From positions 16,970-80,969 of the forward strand of contig CALMWT010000125.1 in assembly GCA_937870855.1 (NCBI GenBank): a stretch of 64,000 nt of DNA, in the 5' to 3' direction. The stretch's first letter is position 1, and every line of letters starts with the position of its first letter. A model generated the notes under the pieces. That model searched no databases. It saw only the letters and a list, made by a program, of their open reading frames with translations, and had not been told where the DNA came from. This DNA is from an uncultured Taibaiella sp. (GTDB lineage: Bacteria; Bacteroidota; Bacteroidia; Chitinophagales; Chitinophagaceae). Shown here piece after piece: positions 35,930-44,388 of this stretch. The translations under genes were made by a program, and so were the position numbers.

Positions 35930-37317
35930 GTAGGAGTCATAAAATATTTATAGGCTTTGCGCTTGCCCTGTTGTTGACCACATTGTTCTTCGGCATGATC
36001 GCTTCATTTGCATTTCTGTATCCTGAAGTTTACAACAAATATTTACCGTTTTATCAGTTGCGGCCCATGCACGTTTCCGCTGCATTATTCTGGATTATTA
36101 CGGGCGCAACTGCGGGAATTCTTCACTTCAAAAAAGATGTATTTCAGGCAAAAGAAACAACATCTGAAAAAGTTTTTATTTACCTGTGGATTGCAACCGT
36201 AGTGAGCATTTTTATCTTTTATGCCTTTAAAAAATTCGGAGGAAGAGAATATTGGGAGTTCCCTCCTTTTTTAGGTATTCCTATTCTTATTGCATGGCTA
36301 AGTTTGATGTTTGGATATTTCCAAGCATGGACTAAGCGAACAAAAAATCCGCCTTTGTATGTATGGCAATGGTCAACGGGTATTGTCTTCTTCCTCATTA
36401 CTTTCCTCGAGCAAAACCTTTATCAGATTCCCTGGTTTCGACAATCATTTCTTACAGAAATAACAATACAGTGGAAATCTAACGGAGCAATGGTAGGTGC
36501 GTGGAATCAAATGATTTACGGTACAGCCTTGTTTATAATGACACGCATACTGGGTGATGAAAGCGTTGCCATTTCCAAACGTGCATTCGCATTTTACTTT
36601 ATCGGTCTCACCAATCTGATGCTCAACTGGGGACACCATATTTATAATCTTCCCGCCACATCTTTTATCCGCCATACTGCCTATGCTGTAAGCATGACCG
36701 AGTGGATAATTTTCATAGCTATCTGCATGGATTTCAGGAGCAAGTTGAGTGAGGCCCGCAAGTTTAAACATCTGATTGCGCACCGCTTTATGATGTATGC
36801 AGAGTTTTGGGTCTATCTCAATCTGTTTCTTGCATTGCTCATGAGTATTCCCGCCATCAACCGTTACACTCATGGCACACACATAACGGTGGCACATGCA
36901 ATGGGTGCAACCATCGGCATCAACACAATGATTTTATTGGGATCTTTAGGCTACATTTTGAAAGTGGATGAGCTGCATGAAAGCAATCGAAAAATGATTT
37001 TGAAAGGATTATCAATTGCTAAGATCAGCCTTCTGGTTTTCTGGCTTGCACTTGTAGTTGCAGGTCTGCTAAAAGGCTATCGGGATGTAGCGCTGGGCAT
37101 GACCAATTTTCAGGAAATGATGCAGCCCGTAATTACATCGCTGAAAGTATTTTCATTTGCCGGAATTTCCCTTTTTGCAGGCATTGCTATTATCTGTTGG
37201 AACTATTTTATTGCGTTAAAGAAATACCACACCCCTCCCCAAAATATTTTGATTGATAGCGCAGCTTTAAAGCTTGTGAAAAAACAGAAACTGGAACAAG
37301 TAATTGAACAAATATGA
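35926..37317 (+). CDS. norB: NorB-like catalytic subunit with altered metal-ligand pattern
   Basis: 463 residues, 12 predicted helices, the usual cNorB length. Visible ligands: His49 in RPMHVSAALFW (low-spin haem, helix II), His237-His238 in NWGHHIYN (FeB) and His324 in THITVAHAMGA (high-spin haem). By my manual alignment, the third FeB His and the two catalytic Glu of canonical NorB (HxxxExxxE) are Asn186, Val190 and Asn194 (NGAMVGAWNQ), and the second low-spin haem His is Met326. The NorC partner and the operon (hemerythrin, Rrf2, RIC, NnrS-like) support NO chemistry in the inner membrane. A non-canonical NO reductase subfamily, or another NO-linked activity, is possible. Confidence 0.8.
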   Translation: MSRSHKIFIGFALALLLTTLFFGMIASFAFLYPEVYNKYLPFYQLRPMHVSAALFWIITGATAGILHFKKDVFQAKETTSEKVFIYLWIATVVSIFIFYAFKKFGGREYWEFPPFLGIPILIAWLSLMFGYFQAWTKRTKNPPLYVWQWSTGIVFFLITFLEQNLYQIPWFRQSFLTEITIQWKSNGAMVGAWNQMIYGTALFIMTRILGDESVAISKRAFAFYFIGLTNLMLNWGHHIYNLPATSFIRHTAYAVSMTEWIIFIAICMDFRSKLSEARKFKHLIAHRFMMYAEFWVYLNLFLALLMSIPAINRYTHGTHITVAHAMGATIGINTMILLGSLGYILKVDELHESNRKMILKGLSIAKISLLVFWLALVVAGLLKGYRDVALGMTNFQEMMQPVITSLKVFSFAGISLFAGIAIICWNYFIALKKYHTPPQNILIDSAALKLVKKQKLEQVIEQI

Positions 37318-37318
37318 C

Positions 37319-37807
37319 ATGGAAACAAAACCAATAAAACGCAGCAAAGAATTAATGCAGCTTTCCCGAGATCATCATGAAGGATTGTTGCTTTGCTGGA
37401 AGATAAGAACGGGTTTAAAAAACGATACAGAGCTGAACAGAATTGAGGAATATGTACTTTATTTTTTTGAACATCATCTCAAAGAACATTTCAGGCAGGA
37501 AGAAGAAATTTTGTTTCCCGTACTCGAAGAAAAGCATCCGATGAAAATCGAAGTGCTGGCGCAGCATAATGACATCTATGCAATGATCGAGGAAATGAAA
37601 AAAACGAACAAAGATGCGGAAAGATTGAAAAAGTTCGCAGACCATCTTGATGATCATATACGATTTGAAGAGCGAAAATTATTTCCCTACATCGAATCAA
37701 ATACATACGCAGAACAGCTTGAAGCAACAGGAAAAAAATTGGAAATAGCTCATCAGCAGCAATTGCCACTGATCTGGACAGATGAATTTTGGCTAAAAAA
37801 TAAATAG
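37319..37807 (+). CDS. Hemerythrin HHE-domain protein
   Basis: 162 residues from the ATG at 37319, one base after the norB stop. A four-helix bundle with di-iron ligands: QLSRDHHEGLL, FFEHHLKEHFRQEEEILFPVL, LAQHNDI and HLDDHIRFEERKLFP. Such soluble proteins bind O2 or NO or guard iron. Position in the nor operon suggests NO scavenging or iron-sulfur repair. Confidence 0.88.
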   Translation: METKPIKRSKELMQLSRDHHEGLLLCWKIRTGLKNDTELNRIEEYVLYFFEHHLKEHFRQEEEILFPVLEEKHPMKIEVLAQHNDIYAMIEEMKKTNKDAERLKKFADHLDDHIRFEERKLFPYIESNTYAEQLEATGKKLEIAHQQQLPLIWTDEFWLKNK

Positions 37808-37810
37808 GAA

Positions 37811-38242
37811 ATGTTTTCAAAAGCTTGTGAGTACGGAATTAGAGCAACAGTTTATATAGCTGCCGAAACAGTGAATGGATCGAAGGTGGGCATTGACGAA
37901 ATATGCGCTCATATCGAAGCGCCGAAACACTTCACGGCAAAAATTTTGCAGGTACTTACCAGACATGAAATTGTTAGTTCTCAGAAAGGTGTAAACGGGG
38001 GTTTTTATATAGACCCTCAACAGCAACGTATGCCTATCAAATTGATTGTTGAAGCAATTGATGGCAACAAACTATTTATCGGTTGCGGACTCGGATTGAA
38101 ACAGTGTTCAGAAGAAAGACCTTGTCCGCTTCATCACCAGTTTGTAGGCATACGGGAAGCTCTGAACAAGATGATGGATGAAACGACTATTGACAGGCTG
38201 GCGGTGAAATTGAAAAATGGAGAAATCGTTTTGATGCACTAA
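37811..38242 (+). CDS. nsrR: Rrf2-family NO/Fe-S sensing regulator (NsrR-like)
   Basis: 143 residues. The winged helix (1-65, SKACEYGIRATVYIA, HFTAKILQVLTRHEIVSSQKGVNGGF) is followed by three cysteines, Cys92, Cys99 and Cys105, the Fe-S cluster set typical of NsrR/IscR/RsrR-type Rrf2 proteins. Located within the nor operon, it is expected to sense NO through cluster nitrosylation. It starts four bases after the hemerythrin stop. The specific NsrR assignment is by context. Confidence 0.82.
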   Translation: MFSKACEYGIRATVYIAAETVNGSKVGIDEICAHIEAPKHFTAKILQVLTRHEIVSSQKGVNGGFYIDPQQQRMPIKLIVEAIDGNKLFIGCGLGLKQCSEERPCPLHHQFVGIREALNKMMDETTIDRLAVKLKNGEIVLMH

Positions 38243-38275
38243 CTAAAAAAAAATTTAGAAGAATAAAAGACAAAA

Positions 38276-39541
38276 ATGTCCTTAATTATGAAAGCACTGG
38301 AAAAATGGACAGGCATAGCGCTTATTAACCTTGCAATAGTAGCACTACTTGGATTTGTGATGCGGTGTAAGATGATCTTTTCTATTCCTTTCCTCGACTT
38401 TAAATACACGCTTCATGCACATTCCCATTTTGCCTTTGGGGGTTGGGTAACACTTGCACTGCTTGCATTAACGGCCTATCAAATCTTACCAAAAGAAGCA
38501 GCGCAAAAAAAGATTTATAAATGGCTGTTCTTCGGCATTCAATTTAATGCTGTGGGAATGCTTTTAAGCTTCCCGTTTCAAGGATACGGCTTCTTCTCTA
38601 TTCTGTTCTCCACGCTGTTCATTTTTGTAACCTATGGTTACACTTTCGTTTTCATACGCGATGTAAGAAAGGCTCCGGTCGCACGATCTGTAAAGTTGCT
38701 TTCTATCGCCGCGGTAGTGTATATGGCGTTGTCATCCGTAGGTGCATTTACACTTGCCTATCTGCTTGCTTCAAAATCCTCGAACATGTATCTCTATAAA
38801 GATGCCGTTTATACCTATCTGCATTTGCAGTACAGTGGCTTTTTCACGCTCGCAGTTTTTGCTTTACTACTACATTATCTGAAGGTGGAAAATAAAACCA
38901 CATGGCGGTTTGCACAGTTGCTTAACGCCTCCATTATTCCTTCCTTGTTCATTTCTTATCTGTGGCATTATCCGAGCGATATAATAAGAGGAATAGCAAT
39001 TATAGGAAGCGGATTCATTGTAGTAAGCACTGTGTATTTCTTTTTAATTGTCGGAAATCTTCGGGAGGCATTTCTCACACTCAAGCCTACTGCAAAAATT
39101 CTGATCACCATATCCATGATCGCTTTTGTATTCAAAATGATCTTTCAGGCATTGACTATTGTACCCTCATTAGGAACTATGGTATTTGCTAACAGACCGG
39201 TCATCATTGGCTTCCTTCATTTAGTCTTGCTGGCTTTTATCACCCTATATCTTATTGGTCATTTCGTACAATCGGAACTGATGCCGCACACAGGCTTAGC
39301 CGCTTTCGCAATATGGCTCTTCACTACCGGAGTGATCGTTACCGAAGTAGTGTTGTTTGGACAAGGACTTGGATTTATGCTGATGACAAGCATAGCGTTG
39401 GCAACCTGGTTGCTGCTCGCAGCCGCAGCATGTTTGTTTGCAGGCGCGGTACTCATTGCTATTACACGCTGGAGAATAGGTGCCAACTTACAGATGAACT
39501 ATAATGAACTAAAAACTTTTAAACAATTTTCTCAATCATAA
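38276..39541 (+). CDS. Multi-helix membrane protein with HAHSHFAF motif, haem-copper oxidase/NnrS-like
   Basis: 421 residues with about 12 helices. Near the start (47-52) the motif HAHSHF followed by GGW resembles the His-rich helices of haem-copper oxidases and NnrS, which bind haem. No complete set of FeB or CuB ligands is visible, so it is unlikely to be a full oxidase. It lies between the Rrf2 regulator and ric in the nor operon, so a role in NO metabolism or tolerance is inferred. I do not recognise a named family with certainty. Confidence 0.7.
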   Translation: MSLIMKALEKWTGIALINLAIVALLGFVMRCKMIFSIPFLDFKYTLHAHSHFAFGGWVTLALLALTAYQILPKEAAQKKIYKWLFFGIQFNAVGMLLSFPFQGYGFFSILFSTLFIFVTYGYTFVFIRDVRKAPVARSVKLLSIAAVVYMALSSVGAFTLAYLLASKSSNMYLYKDAVYTYLHLQYSGFFTLAVFALLLHYLKVENKTTWRFAQLLNASIIPSLFISYLWHYPSDIIRGIAIIGSGFIVVSTVYFFLIVGNLREAFLTLKPTAKILITISMIAFVFKMIFQALTIVPSLGTMVFANRPVIIGFLHLVLLAFITLYLIGHFVQSELMPHTGLAAFAIWLFTTGVIVTEVVLFGQGLGFMLMTSIALATWLLLAAAACLFAGAVLIAITRWRIGANLQMNYNELKTFKQFSQS

Positions 39542-39554
39542 AAACAACTGAAAA

Positions 39555-40475
39555 ATGAACAACGTGTTTATTGATGTAACGGTGCTAGAACCAAGAATGA
39601 AGCACCCGACTATTTTCGATGCTTTCGACAATGTAGCAGAAGGCGCAGCCGTAGTGATCCATAACGATCATGATCCTAAACCGCTCTACTATCAACTGCT
39701 CGGTGAGCGTGGCAACTGCTTCTCCTGGACCTATCTTTCAAACGGGCCGGAAATATGGGAAGTAGAAATAAAGAAGAATGCGAAGAACAGTGAAACAGTA
39801 GGTGAAATTGCTGCAAAAGATATGCGTAAGGCTGAACTCCTGAAAAAACTGGGCATTGATTTTTGCTGCGGCGGAAAAAAATCGCTTGAAGAAGCGTGTC
39901 AGGAAAAGGGACTGGATGTTCTTCGGGTAAAAAATGAATTGGAAGAAGCAGAAAAGAAACCTCAAACTGGGCCACAGCTTGATTTCAACACATTCAATCT
40001 TTCATTTCTTGCAGACTACATAGTGAATGTACACCACGGTTATGTAACCCAATACGCACCCATCATCGAAGACCTTGCTCACAAAGTAGCAGGACATCAT
40101 GGGGCAAATAATCCGTTCCTCGTAGAAGTTTACAACAAGTTCAATGAACTTCGCTGCGAGCTGACCACACACATGAAAAAGGAAGAGCAAATTCTTTTCC
40201 CTTCCATAAAATTGCTGGAAAACGGAGGCACTAAAATTGGCTTTGAAACAATCAACGATCCCATTTTTATGATGGAGCGCGACCACGATATTGCAGGCGA
40301 GTTGATGAGAGATATACGCCAACTGACCAGCGACTTTCAGGTTCCGGAAAATTCATGCAACAGCATAAAAATGTTGTACTACAAACTGGAAGAATTTGAG
40401 AACGATTTGCTGCAGCATATTCATCTCGAAAACAACATTCTATTTCCGAAGGCAATGGCAATGGAAAAGAAATAG
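39555..40475 (+). CDS. ric: Iron-sulfur cluster repair di-iron protein (RIC/ScdA/YtfE) with N-terminal DUF2249
   Basis: 306 residues. Residues 1-75 form a DUF2249 domain (IFDAFDNVAEGAAVVIHNDHDPKPLYYQLL). Residues 80-130 are ScdA_N with the GIDFCCGG cysteine pair. Residues about 145-305 are the hemerythrin-like di-iron domain (HHGYV, HHGANNPFL, HMKKEEQILFP, MERDHDIAGELM, HIHLENNILFPKA). RIC proteins repair NO- or peroxide-damaged Fe-S centres. The last codons are duplicated in the repeat array that follows. Confidence 0.93.
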   Translation: MNNVFIDVTVLEPRMKHPTIFDAFDNVAEGAAVVIHNDHDPKPLYYQLLGERGNCFSWTYLSNGPEIWEVEIKKNAKNSETVGEIAAKDMRKAELLKKLGIDFCCGGKKSLEEACQEKGLDVLRVKNELEEAEKKPQTGPQLDFNTFNLSFLADYIVNVHHGYVTQYAPIIEDLAHKVAGHHGANNPFLVEVYNKFNELRCELTTHMKKEEQILFPSIKLLENGGTKIGFETINDPIFMMERDHDIAGELMRDIRQLTSDFQVPENSCNSIKMLYYKLEEFENDLLQHIHLENNILFPKAMAMEKK

Positions 40476-40889
40476 TTTTTTGTTTCTCACAGAGCGCACA
40501 AAGTTTTTGAGGCACAAAGAATACAACTCTGTTCTCTGTGCCCTCTGTGTGAAACGAGACGATATAATCCGAAGTCCATGGAAAAGAAATAATTTTTTGT
40601 TCACACAGAGCGCACGGAGTTTTTGAGGCATAGAGAATGTTGCTCTGTTCTCTGTGCCCTATATGTGAAACGATACGATCTAATCCTAAGGCAATGGAAA
40701 AGAAATAGTTTTTTGTTTCACACAGAGCGCACAAAGTCATTGAGGCACAAAAAATACTGCTCTGTTCTCTGTGCCCTCTGTGTGAAACGCGAGAATCTAA
40801 TCCGAAGTCCATGTGTTTCCCACAGAGCGCACAAAGTCATTGAGGCACAAAGAATACTGCTCTGTTTTCTGTGCCCTCTGTGTGAAACT
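40446..40889. repeat. Tandem array of four ~117-bp hairpin units including the 3' end of ric
   Basis: Units start at 40446, 40569, 40685 and 40802 (123, 116, 117 bases and a shorter last copy). Each contains an imperfect inverted repeat: GTTTCACACAGAG-GCACA on the left and TGTGCCCTCTGTGTGAAAC on the right, with a roughly 40-base loop. Units 1-3 begin with the codons of the ric C-terminus (ATGGAAAAGAAATA). The 434 bases between ric and the next gene hold this array and nothing else. Open frames read through it are by-products of the repeat. Confidence 0.9.
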
Positions 40890-40909
40890 TATTTTAAAAC
40901 CCAGACGAC

Positions 40910-41698
40910 ATGAATATCATTGATGCAAACACAAAGATATCTGCCCTCATAAAGGCTAATCCCAAAGCAATAGATGCCATCGCAAGCATCAACGACCATT
41001 TCAAAAAACTATACAATCCCATTCTGCGAAAAATACTTGCTTCACGCGTTACCATTTCGGAAGCAGCAAAGATTGGCAAAGTGGATATCAGTGTGTTTTT
41101 TGAACGATTGAAACCACTAGGATTTGAGATAGATGAAACCGTGAAGACGAACATCATTTCAGGAAAAGTAGAGAAGGCGATTCGGTACGACAAGCTTTTA
41201 GACGTGCGCGAAGACCTCGCCTCAGGAAAAGATCCTTTTAAGAAAATAATGGAGGAGGTGAATAACTTAGGCAAGGATGAAACACTGCTTCTGATCAATT
41301 CCTTTGAACCAATTCCACTGATAAGGATTTTAAACGACAGAGGATACGAAGCTGTTGTAAAAACGCTTGAAGATGAAATAGTGCATACTTACATTACACG
41401 TAGTGCTACGAGTATAAACAATGAAAATGCGCTGCCCGCTACAGACTTTGAAACCATACTAACACGCTACCAGGGAAAGATGCAGGAAATAGATGTTCGT
41501 GCATTGCCTATGCCGCAGCCCATGATGACCATTTTGAAAGCAATAGAAACGCTTGATGCTGATAAAGCATTGTTTGTTTATCACAAAAAGGTGCCGCTGT
41601 TTTTACTGCCCGAACTGAAAGACCGGAATTTTTCCTTTGCCTATAAACAGGTGGAAGACGGTGTTCATCTTATCATTTACAAGGAGCAGACATCGTAG
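40910..41698 (+). CDS. DUF1858 plus two DUF2249-like domains
   Basis: 262 residues. The first 70 residues resemble DUF1858 (NTKISALIKANPKAIDAIASI) without its usual Cys pair. The middle has a linker, and two DUF2249-like segments follow (about 110-160, INSFEPIPLIRILNDRGYE, and 198-260, VRALPMPQPMMTILKAIETLDADKALFVYHKKVPLFLLPEL). DUF2249 also forms the N-terminus of the neighbouring RIC protein. These domains recur in denitrification clusters; the function is not established. The next gene starts three bases after its stop. Confidence 0.75.
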   Translation: MNIIDANTKISALIKANPKAIDAIASINDHFKKLYNPILRKILASRVTISEAAKIGKVDISVFFERLKPLGFEIDETVKTNIISGKVEKAIRYDKLLDVREDLASGKDPFKKIMEEVNNLGKDETLLLINSFEPIPLIRILNDRGYEAVVKTLEDEIVHTYITRSATSINNENALPATDFETILTRYQGKMQEIDVRALPMPQPMMTILKAIETLDADKALFVYHKKVPLFLLPELKDRNFSFAYKQVEDGVHLIIYKEQTS

Positions 41699-41700
41699 CT

Positions 41701-42957
41701 ATGATGCCGCCACAAGACCATATTCCTTCGCGGTATGCTATACTACCCTACTATGCTACAGCAGCCGTAAGTTTTGTTTTAATAGGCTTCCTGTGCTTGT
41801 TATCTGCGCAGGCATTTACAGATCATTATTTTCAGCCAAAGCTTTTAGCCATTACCCATCTTGCTGTTCTTGGCTGGGCTACAATGGTCATTTTTGGTGC
41901 GAGCAATCAGCTTGCTCCGGTTATTTCTGAGCAAAGACTTTATTCCGAAAAAATTCCTGTTGCTGTTTTTCTTCTCAAGCTATCCGGCATGGCAATGCTC
42001 GTTACTTCCTTCTGGAACTTTTCTTTTACATGGGTTGCATTTGCAGGCGGAGGCTTATTGCTTTTGTCGTTTTTACTCCATGCTTACAACCTGTTTGCAA
42101 CCATTAAGAAAGCGGACAGCAATATCATCAACGACTTTATACTCACAGCGCACGTGTGGCTGATACTTACAGCGATAATTGGGCTGATGCTGCTTATCAA
42201 TCTGCGTTTCCCATTTTTACCCGAAGACCATTTACACTATCTCAAGTTGCATGCTTCCATTGGCATGGCCGGTTGGTTTATGCAATTGGTAGTAGGTGTA
42301 AGCTCGCGGTTAGTGCCCATGTTTTTATTGAGTCAAAAAGAAGAAAAGAAACTGCTGACTATTACGTTTTACGCTTTCAACCTCTCACTGATACTTTTTC
42401 TGATGGAAGGCATGGTGTTTAAAAGCACTTTAGGCAGGCCTCTTTATTTGCTCATCTTTCTGATAGGTATAACTTGTTACCTGCGCTATATATGGCAATG
42501 CCACAAAACAGCTATGCGCAAGCAAACCGACCAGGGAATGAAGCAGACATTTCTGGCTTTGTTTCTATTGTCCATTCCGTTTTTATTGCTGCTGTTTATT
42601 CTGTTTGCCGGAAATAAAATACCGGTACAAGTTTTCACTGCTTATGGCTTTGCTTATTTCTTTGGTTTCATCAGTGTCATCATCATGGCGCAAACTTTCA
42701 AAACACTGCCCTTCATCGTGTGGATGCACATCCAGAAACCAAATCAGCTACCAGAACTTATGCCCAAAGACTTGTTTAATGAACGATGGGTGAAATGGCA
42801 GATGCTTCTTTACCTGCCTGGCTTCCTGCTTTTTCTTGCAGGCATTTTGCTACAACATGTATTGCTGTTGTATTCGGGCAGCGTGTTAATGATAGTTGCT
42901 GCTGCTTTCTATTGCTTTCATGTTTTCAGAATGCTCTTAAAACTAAAAACCAAATGA
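41701..42957 (+). CDS. NnrS-like haem-copper-oxidase-related membrane protein
   Basis: 418 residues, about 12 helices. Two helices carry related His motifs: ITHLAVLGWATMVIFGASNQLAPV (His53) and LKLHASIGMAGWFMQLVVGVSSRLVPMF (about 182-209). Such HxxxxGW helices occur in NnrS and oxidase subunit I families and probably bind haem. NnrS proteins relieve NO stress. It is clearly part of the nor operon: its stop overlaps the start of the MIP18-like gene by four bases (ATGA). The exact family is uncertain. Confidence 0.72.
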   Translation: MMPPQDHIPSRYAILPYYATAAVSFVLIGFLCLLSAQAFTDHYFQPKLLAITHLAVLGWATMVIFGASNQLAPVISEQRLYSEKIPVAVFLLKLSGMAMLVTSFWNFSFTWVAFAGGGLLLLSFLLHAYNLFATIKKADSNIINDFILTAHVWLILTAIIGLMLLINLRFPFLPEDHLHYLKLHASIGMAGWFMQLVVGVSSRLVPMFLLSQKEEKKLLTITFYAFNLSLILFLMEGMVFKSTLGRPLYLLIFLIGITCYLRYIWQCHKTAMRKQTDQGMKQTFLALFLLSIPFLLLLFILFAGNKIPVQVFTAYGFAYFFGFISVIIMAQTFKTLPFIVWMHIQKPNQLPELMPKDLFNERWVKWQMLLYLPGFLLFLAGILLQHVLLLYSGSVLMIVAAAFYCFHVFRMLLKLKTK

Positions 42958-43277
42958 TACCCGAACTCACCGACAAATACTACAAGGAAAAGTTTACAGT
43001 GCTGAATGCGCTCCATCAGGTCAACGATCCCGAACTTAATATCAACATCGTTGATCTCGGACTTGTTTATGCCGTAGAAGTAACTGACAGAGACATAAAT
43101 GTGGACATGACTTTATCCACCCGCTCTTGTCCGATGGGAGGAATGATCACGGCTCATGCGAAGCTTGCGGTAGAAGAAGCAATGCCAGGTTACACCGTAG
43201 TTATAAACCTTGTGTGGGAACCAAAATGGAATGCAGATAAAATAAGCGAGGAGGGCAAAGCGCTGCTAGGGTGGTGA
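42954..43277 (+). CDS. MIP18/DUF59 iron-sulfur cluster assembly factor
   Basis: 107 residues from the ATG that overlaps the preceding stop. The DUF59 pattern is clear: LHQVNDPELNINIVDLGLVYAVEV and the conserved cysteine in TLSTRSCPMGG. SufT/PaaD-like proteins assist Fe-S insertion. At the end of the NO operon it may help repair or maturation of clusters. Its end overlaps the converging sigma-factor gene by 12 bases. Confidence 0.85.
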   Translation: MIPELTDKYYKEKFTVLNALHQVNDPELNINIVDLGLVYAVEVTDRDINVDMTLSTRSCPMGGMITAHAKLAVEEAMPGYTVVINLVWEPKWNADKISEEGKALLGW

Positions 43278-43928
43278 ATCTTCACACCCCACAGCAGCAA
43301 ACACACCCACCACCACCCTGTCGCAGCGGGTAAGATGGAAGCTGAATACTGCATCGCTTTTGTAATAATCATTTAGCCTTTGTTGTAGCATAGTCTTAGC
43401 CCTGTTCAACCGAACCTTTACATTACTTTCTGTAAGATCAAGAGCTTGTGCTGTTTCTGCAATGCTCATATCTTCTATCTCGCGCATCACAAACACAGTG
43501 CGGTATTTTTCCTGAATATCAAACAAGGCATTTTCCAGAGCTACAGCCAGTTCCTTGTTCAATACAATGGCTGCGGGGGTAACTGTTGTCATGTTGCTGA
43601 ATGTTTTTTGATCGTCATCAATGCTTACATACCGGTTTTTTCTTTTCAGGAAGGCAAAGCATTCATTTACTAAGATCCTCACAAGCCAGGTGGGGAATGA
43701 AGAGCGCCAATGAAACTTTGCAAGATTTTCATAAGCTTTGATATAGGCACATTGCATTAGTTCTTCCACATCATTATCATCAATCACTATTGATCTTGCT
43801 ATGCGGTACAGCCGTGCGTTGTACTTTCTGATAAGCTGCTCATAACATCTGCCTTCGCCGCCTAATATCCTTTCTACTATTTCCTTGTCGCTTAGCTCCG
43901 AATGAACAACGGGTACAGACATTTCCAT
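43266..43928 (-). CDS. ECF-type RNA polymerase sigma factor
   Basis: 220 residues with sigma region 2 (about 20-90, YNARLYRIARSIVIDDNDVEELMQCAYIKAYENL) and region 4 (about 125-180, YRTVFVMREIEDMSIAETAQALDLTESNVKVRLNRAKTML). The C-terminal 25 residues are an extra tail with one Cys. No anti-sigma gene is adjacent. The promoter at 43946-43974 has the same unusual elements as that of the divergent membrane-protein gene, so the factor probably transcribes both itself and that gene. Confidence 0.9.
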   Translation of the reverse strand: MEMSVPVVHSELSDKEIVERILGGEGRCYEQLIRKYNARLYRIARSIVIDDNDVEELMQCAYIKAYENLAKFHWRSSFPTWLVRILVNECFAFLKRKNRYVSIDDDQKTFSNMTTVTPAAIVLNKELAVALENALFDIQEKYRTVFVMREIEDMSIAETAQALDLTESNVKVRLNRAKTMLQQRLNDYYKSDAVFSFHLTRCDRVVVGVFAAVGCEDSPP

Positions 43929-43945
43929 AACGGGGGGGGTTTAGA

Positions 43946-43974
43946 TTAGATAACCACAGGTTGTTTAAGTTACA
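43946..43974 (-). promoter_or_regulatory. ECF-type promoter of the sigma gene
   Basis: Minus-strand TGTAAC and TATCTAA are separated by 16 bases; the sigma ATG follows 17 bases downstream. This mirrors the divergent promoter exactly. Confidence 0.65.
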
Positions 43975-43990
43975 AAACCAAAGCATTTTC

Positions 43991-44019
43991 TGTAACCTTT
44001 TTGCATAGTTGCTATCTAA
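43991..44019 (+). promoter_or_regulatory. ECF-type promoter of the divergent membrane-protein gene
   Basis: TGTAAC at 43991-43996 and TATCTAA at 44013-44019, 16 bases apart; the ATG follows 17 bases downstream. Elements, spacing and distance to the start equal those of the sigma gene's own promoter. Confidence 0.65.
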
Positions 44020-44036
44020 ACTTAAAAAAGACAATC

Positions 44037-44381
44037 ATGCTTTATACCATCATTGCGCTATTCGCACTTGCAGCCATCTTCGGAATGACGCTGTTATCAT
44101 ATGTTTTAAAAGGAAAAGAAACGCCTAAAGGAATTATGGTGACGCATGGACTGCTTGCGGCCGTGGCGCTTGTTCTTTTACTGACGTATGTGTTTGGCAA
44201 CAAACCCGGACTAACGGAAAGCGCTGTGCTGTTTGTTATCGCCGCGCTTGGAGGTTTTGTATTGGCAGCACGCGACCTTACGGGTAAAAGGGTTCCCAAA
44301 TGGCTGGCTGTGGTGCATGGATTGATAGCCGTAGCAGGCTTTATCTTCCTTCTTGTTTACACAATCGGCAACAATGTTTAA
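44037..44381 (+). CDS. Small four-helix membrane protein with internal duplication
   Basis: 114 residues, four membrane helices. Helices 2 and 4 are near copies: KGIMVTHGLLAAVALVLLLTYVFGN and KWLAVVHGLIAVAGFIFLLVYTIGN, each with a conserved His-Gly. The His residues could bind haem or metal (inference). It is divergent from the ECF sigma gene and has a matching promoter, so it is a probable target or partner. No family is recognised. Confidence 0.75.
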   Translation: MLYTIIALFALAAIFGMTLLSYVLKGKETPKGIMVTHGLLAAVALVLLLTYVFGNKPGLTESAVLFVIAALGGFVLAARDLTGKRVPKWLAVVHGLIAVAGFIFLLVYTIGNNV

Positions 44382-44388
44382 CCCCTCT

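Noticed and set aside
40446..40889. Possible CRISPR array
   Set aside because: Units are about 117 bp with no unique spacers, palindromic over a long span, and no cas genes are present.
40267..40913. Open frames with repeated CALCVKR or HTERTKSLRHK peptides
   Set aside because: They are translations of the tandem hairpin array in both directions and copy the repeat, not a gene.
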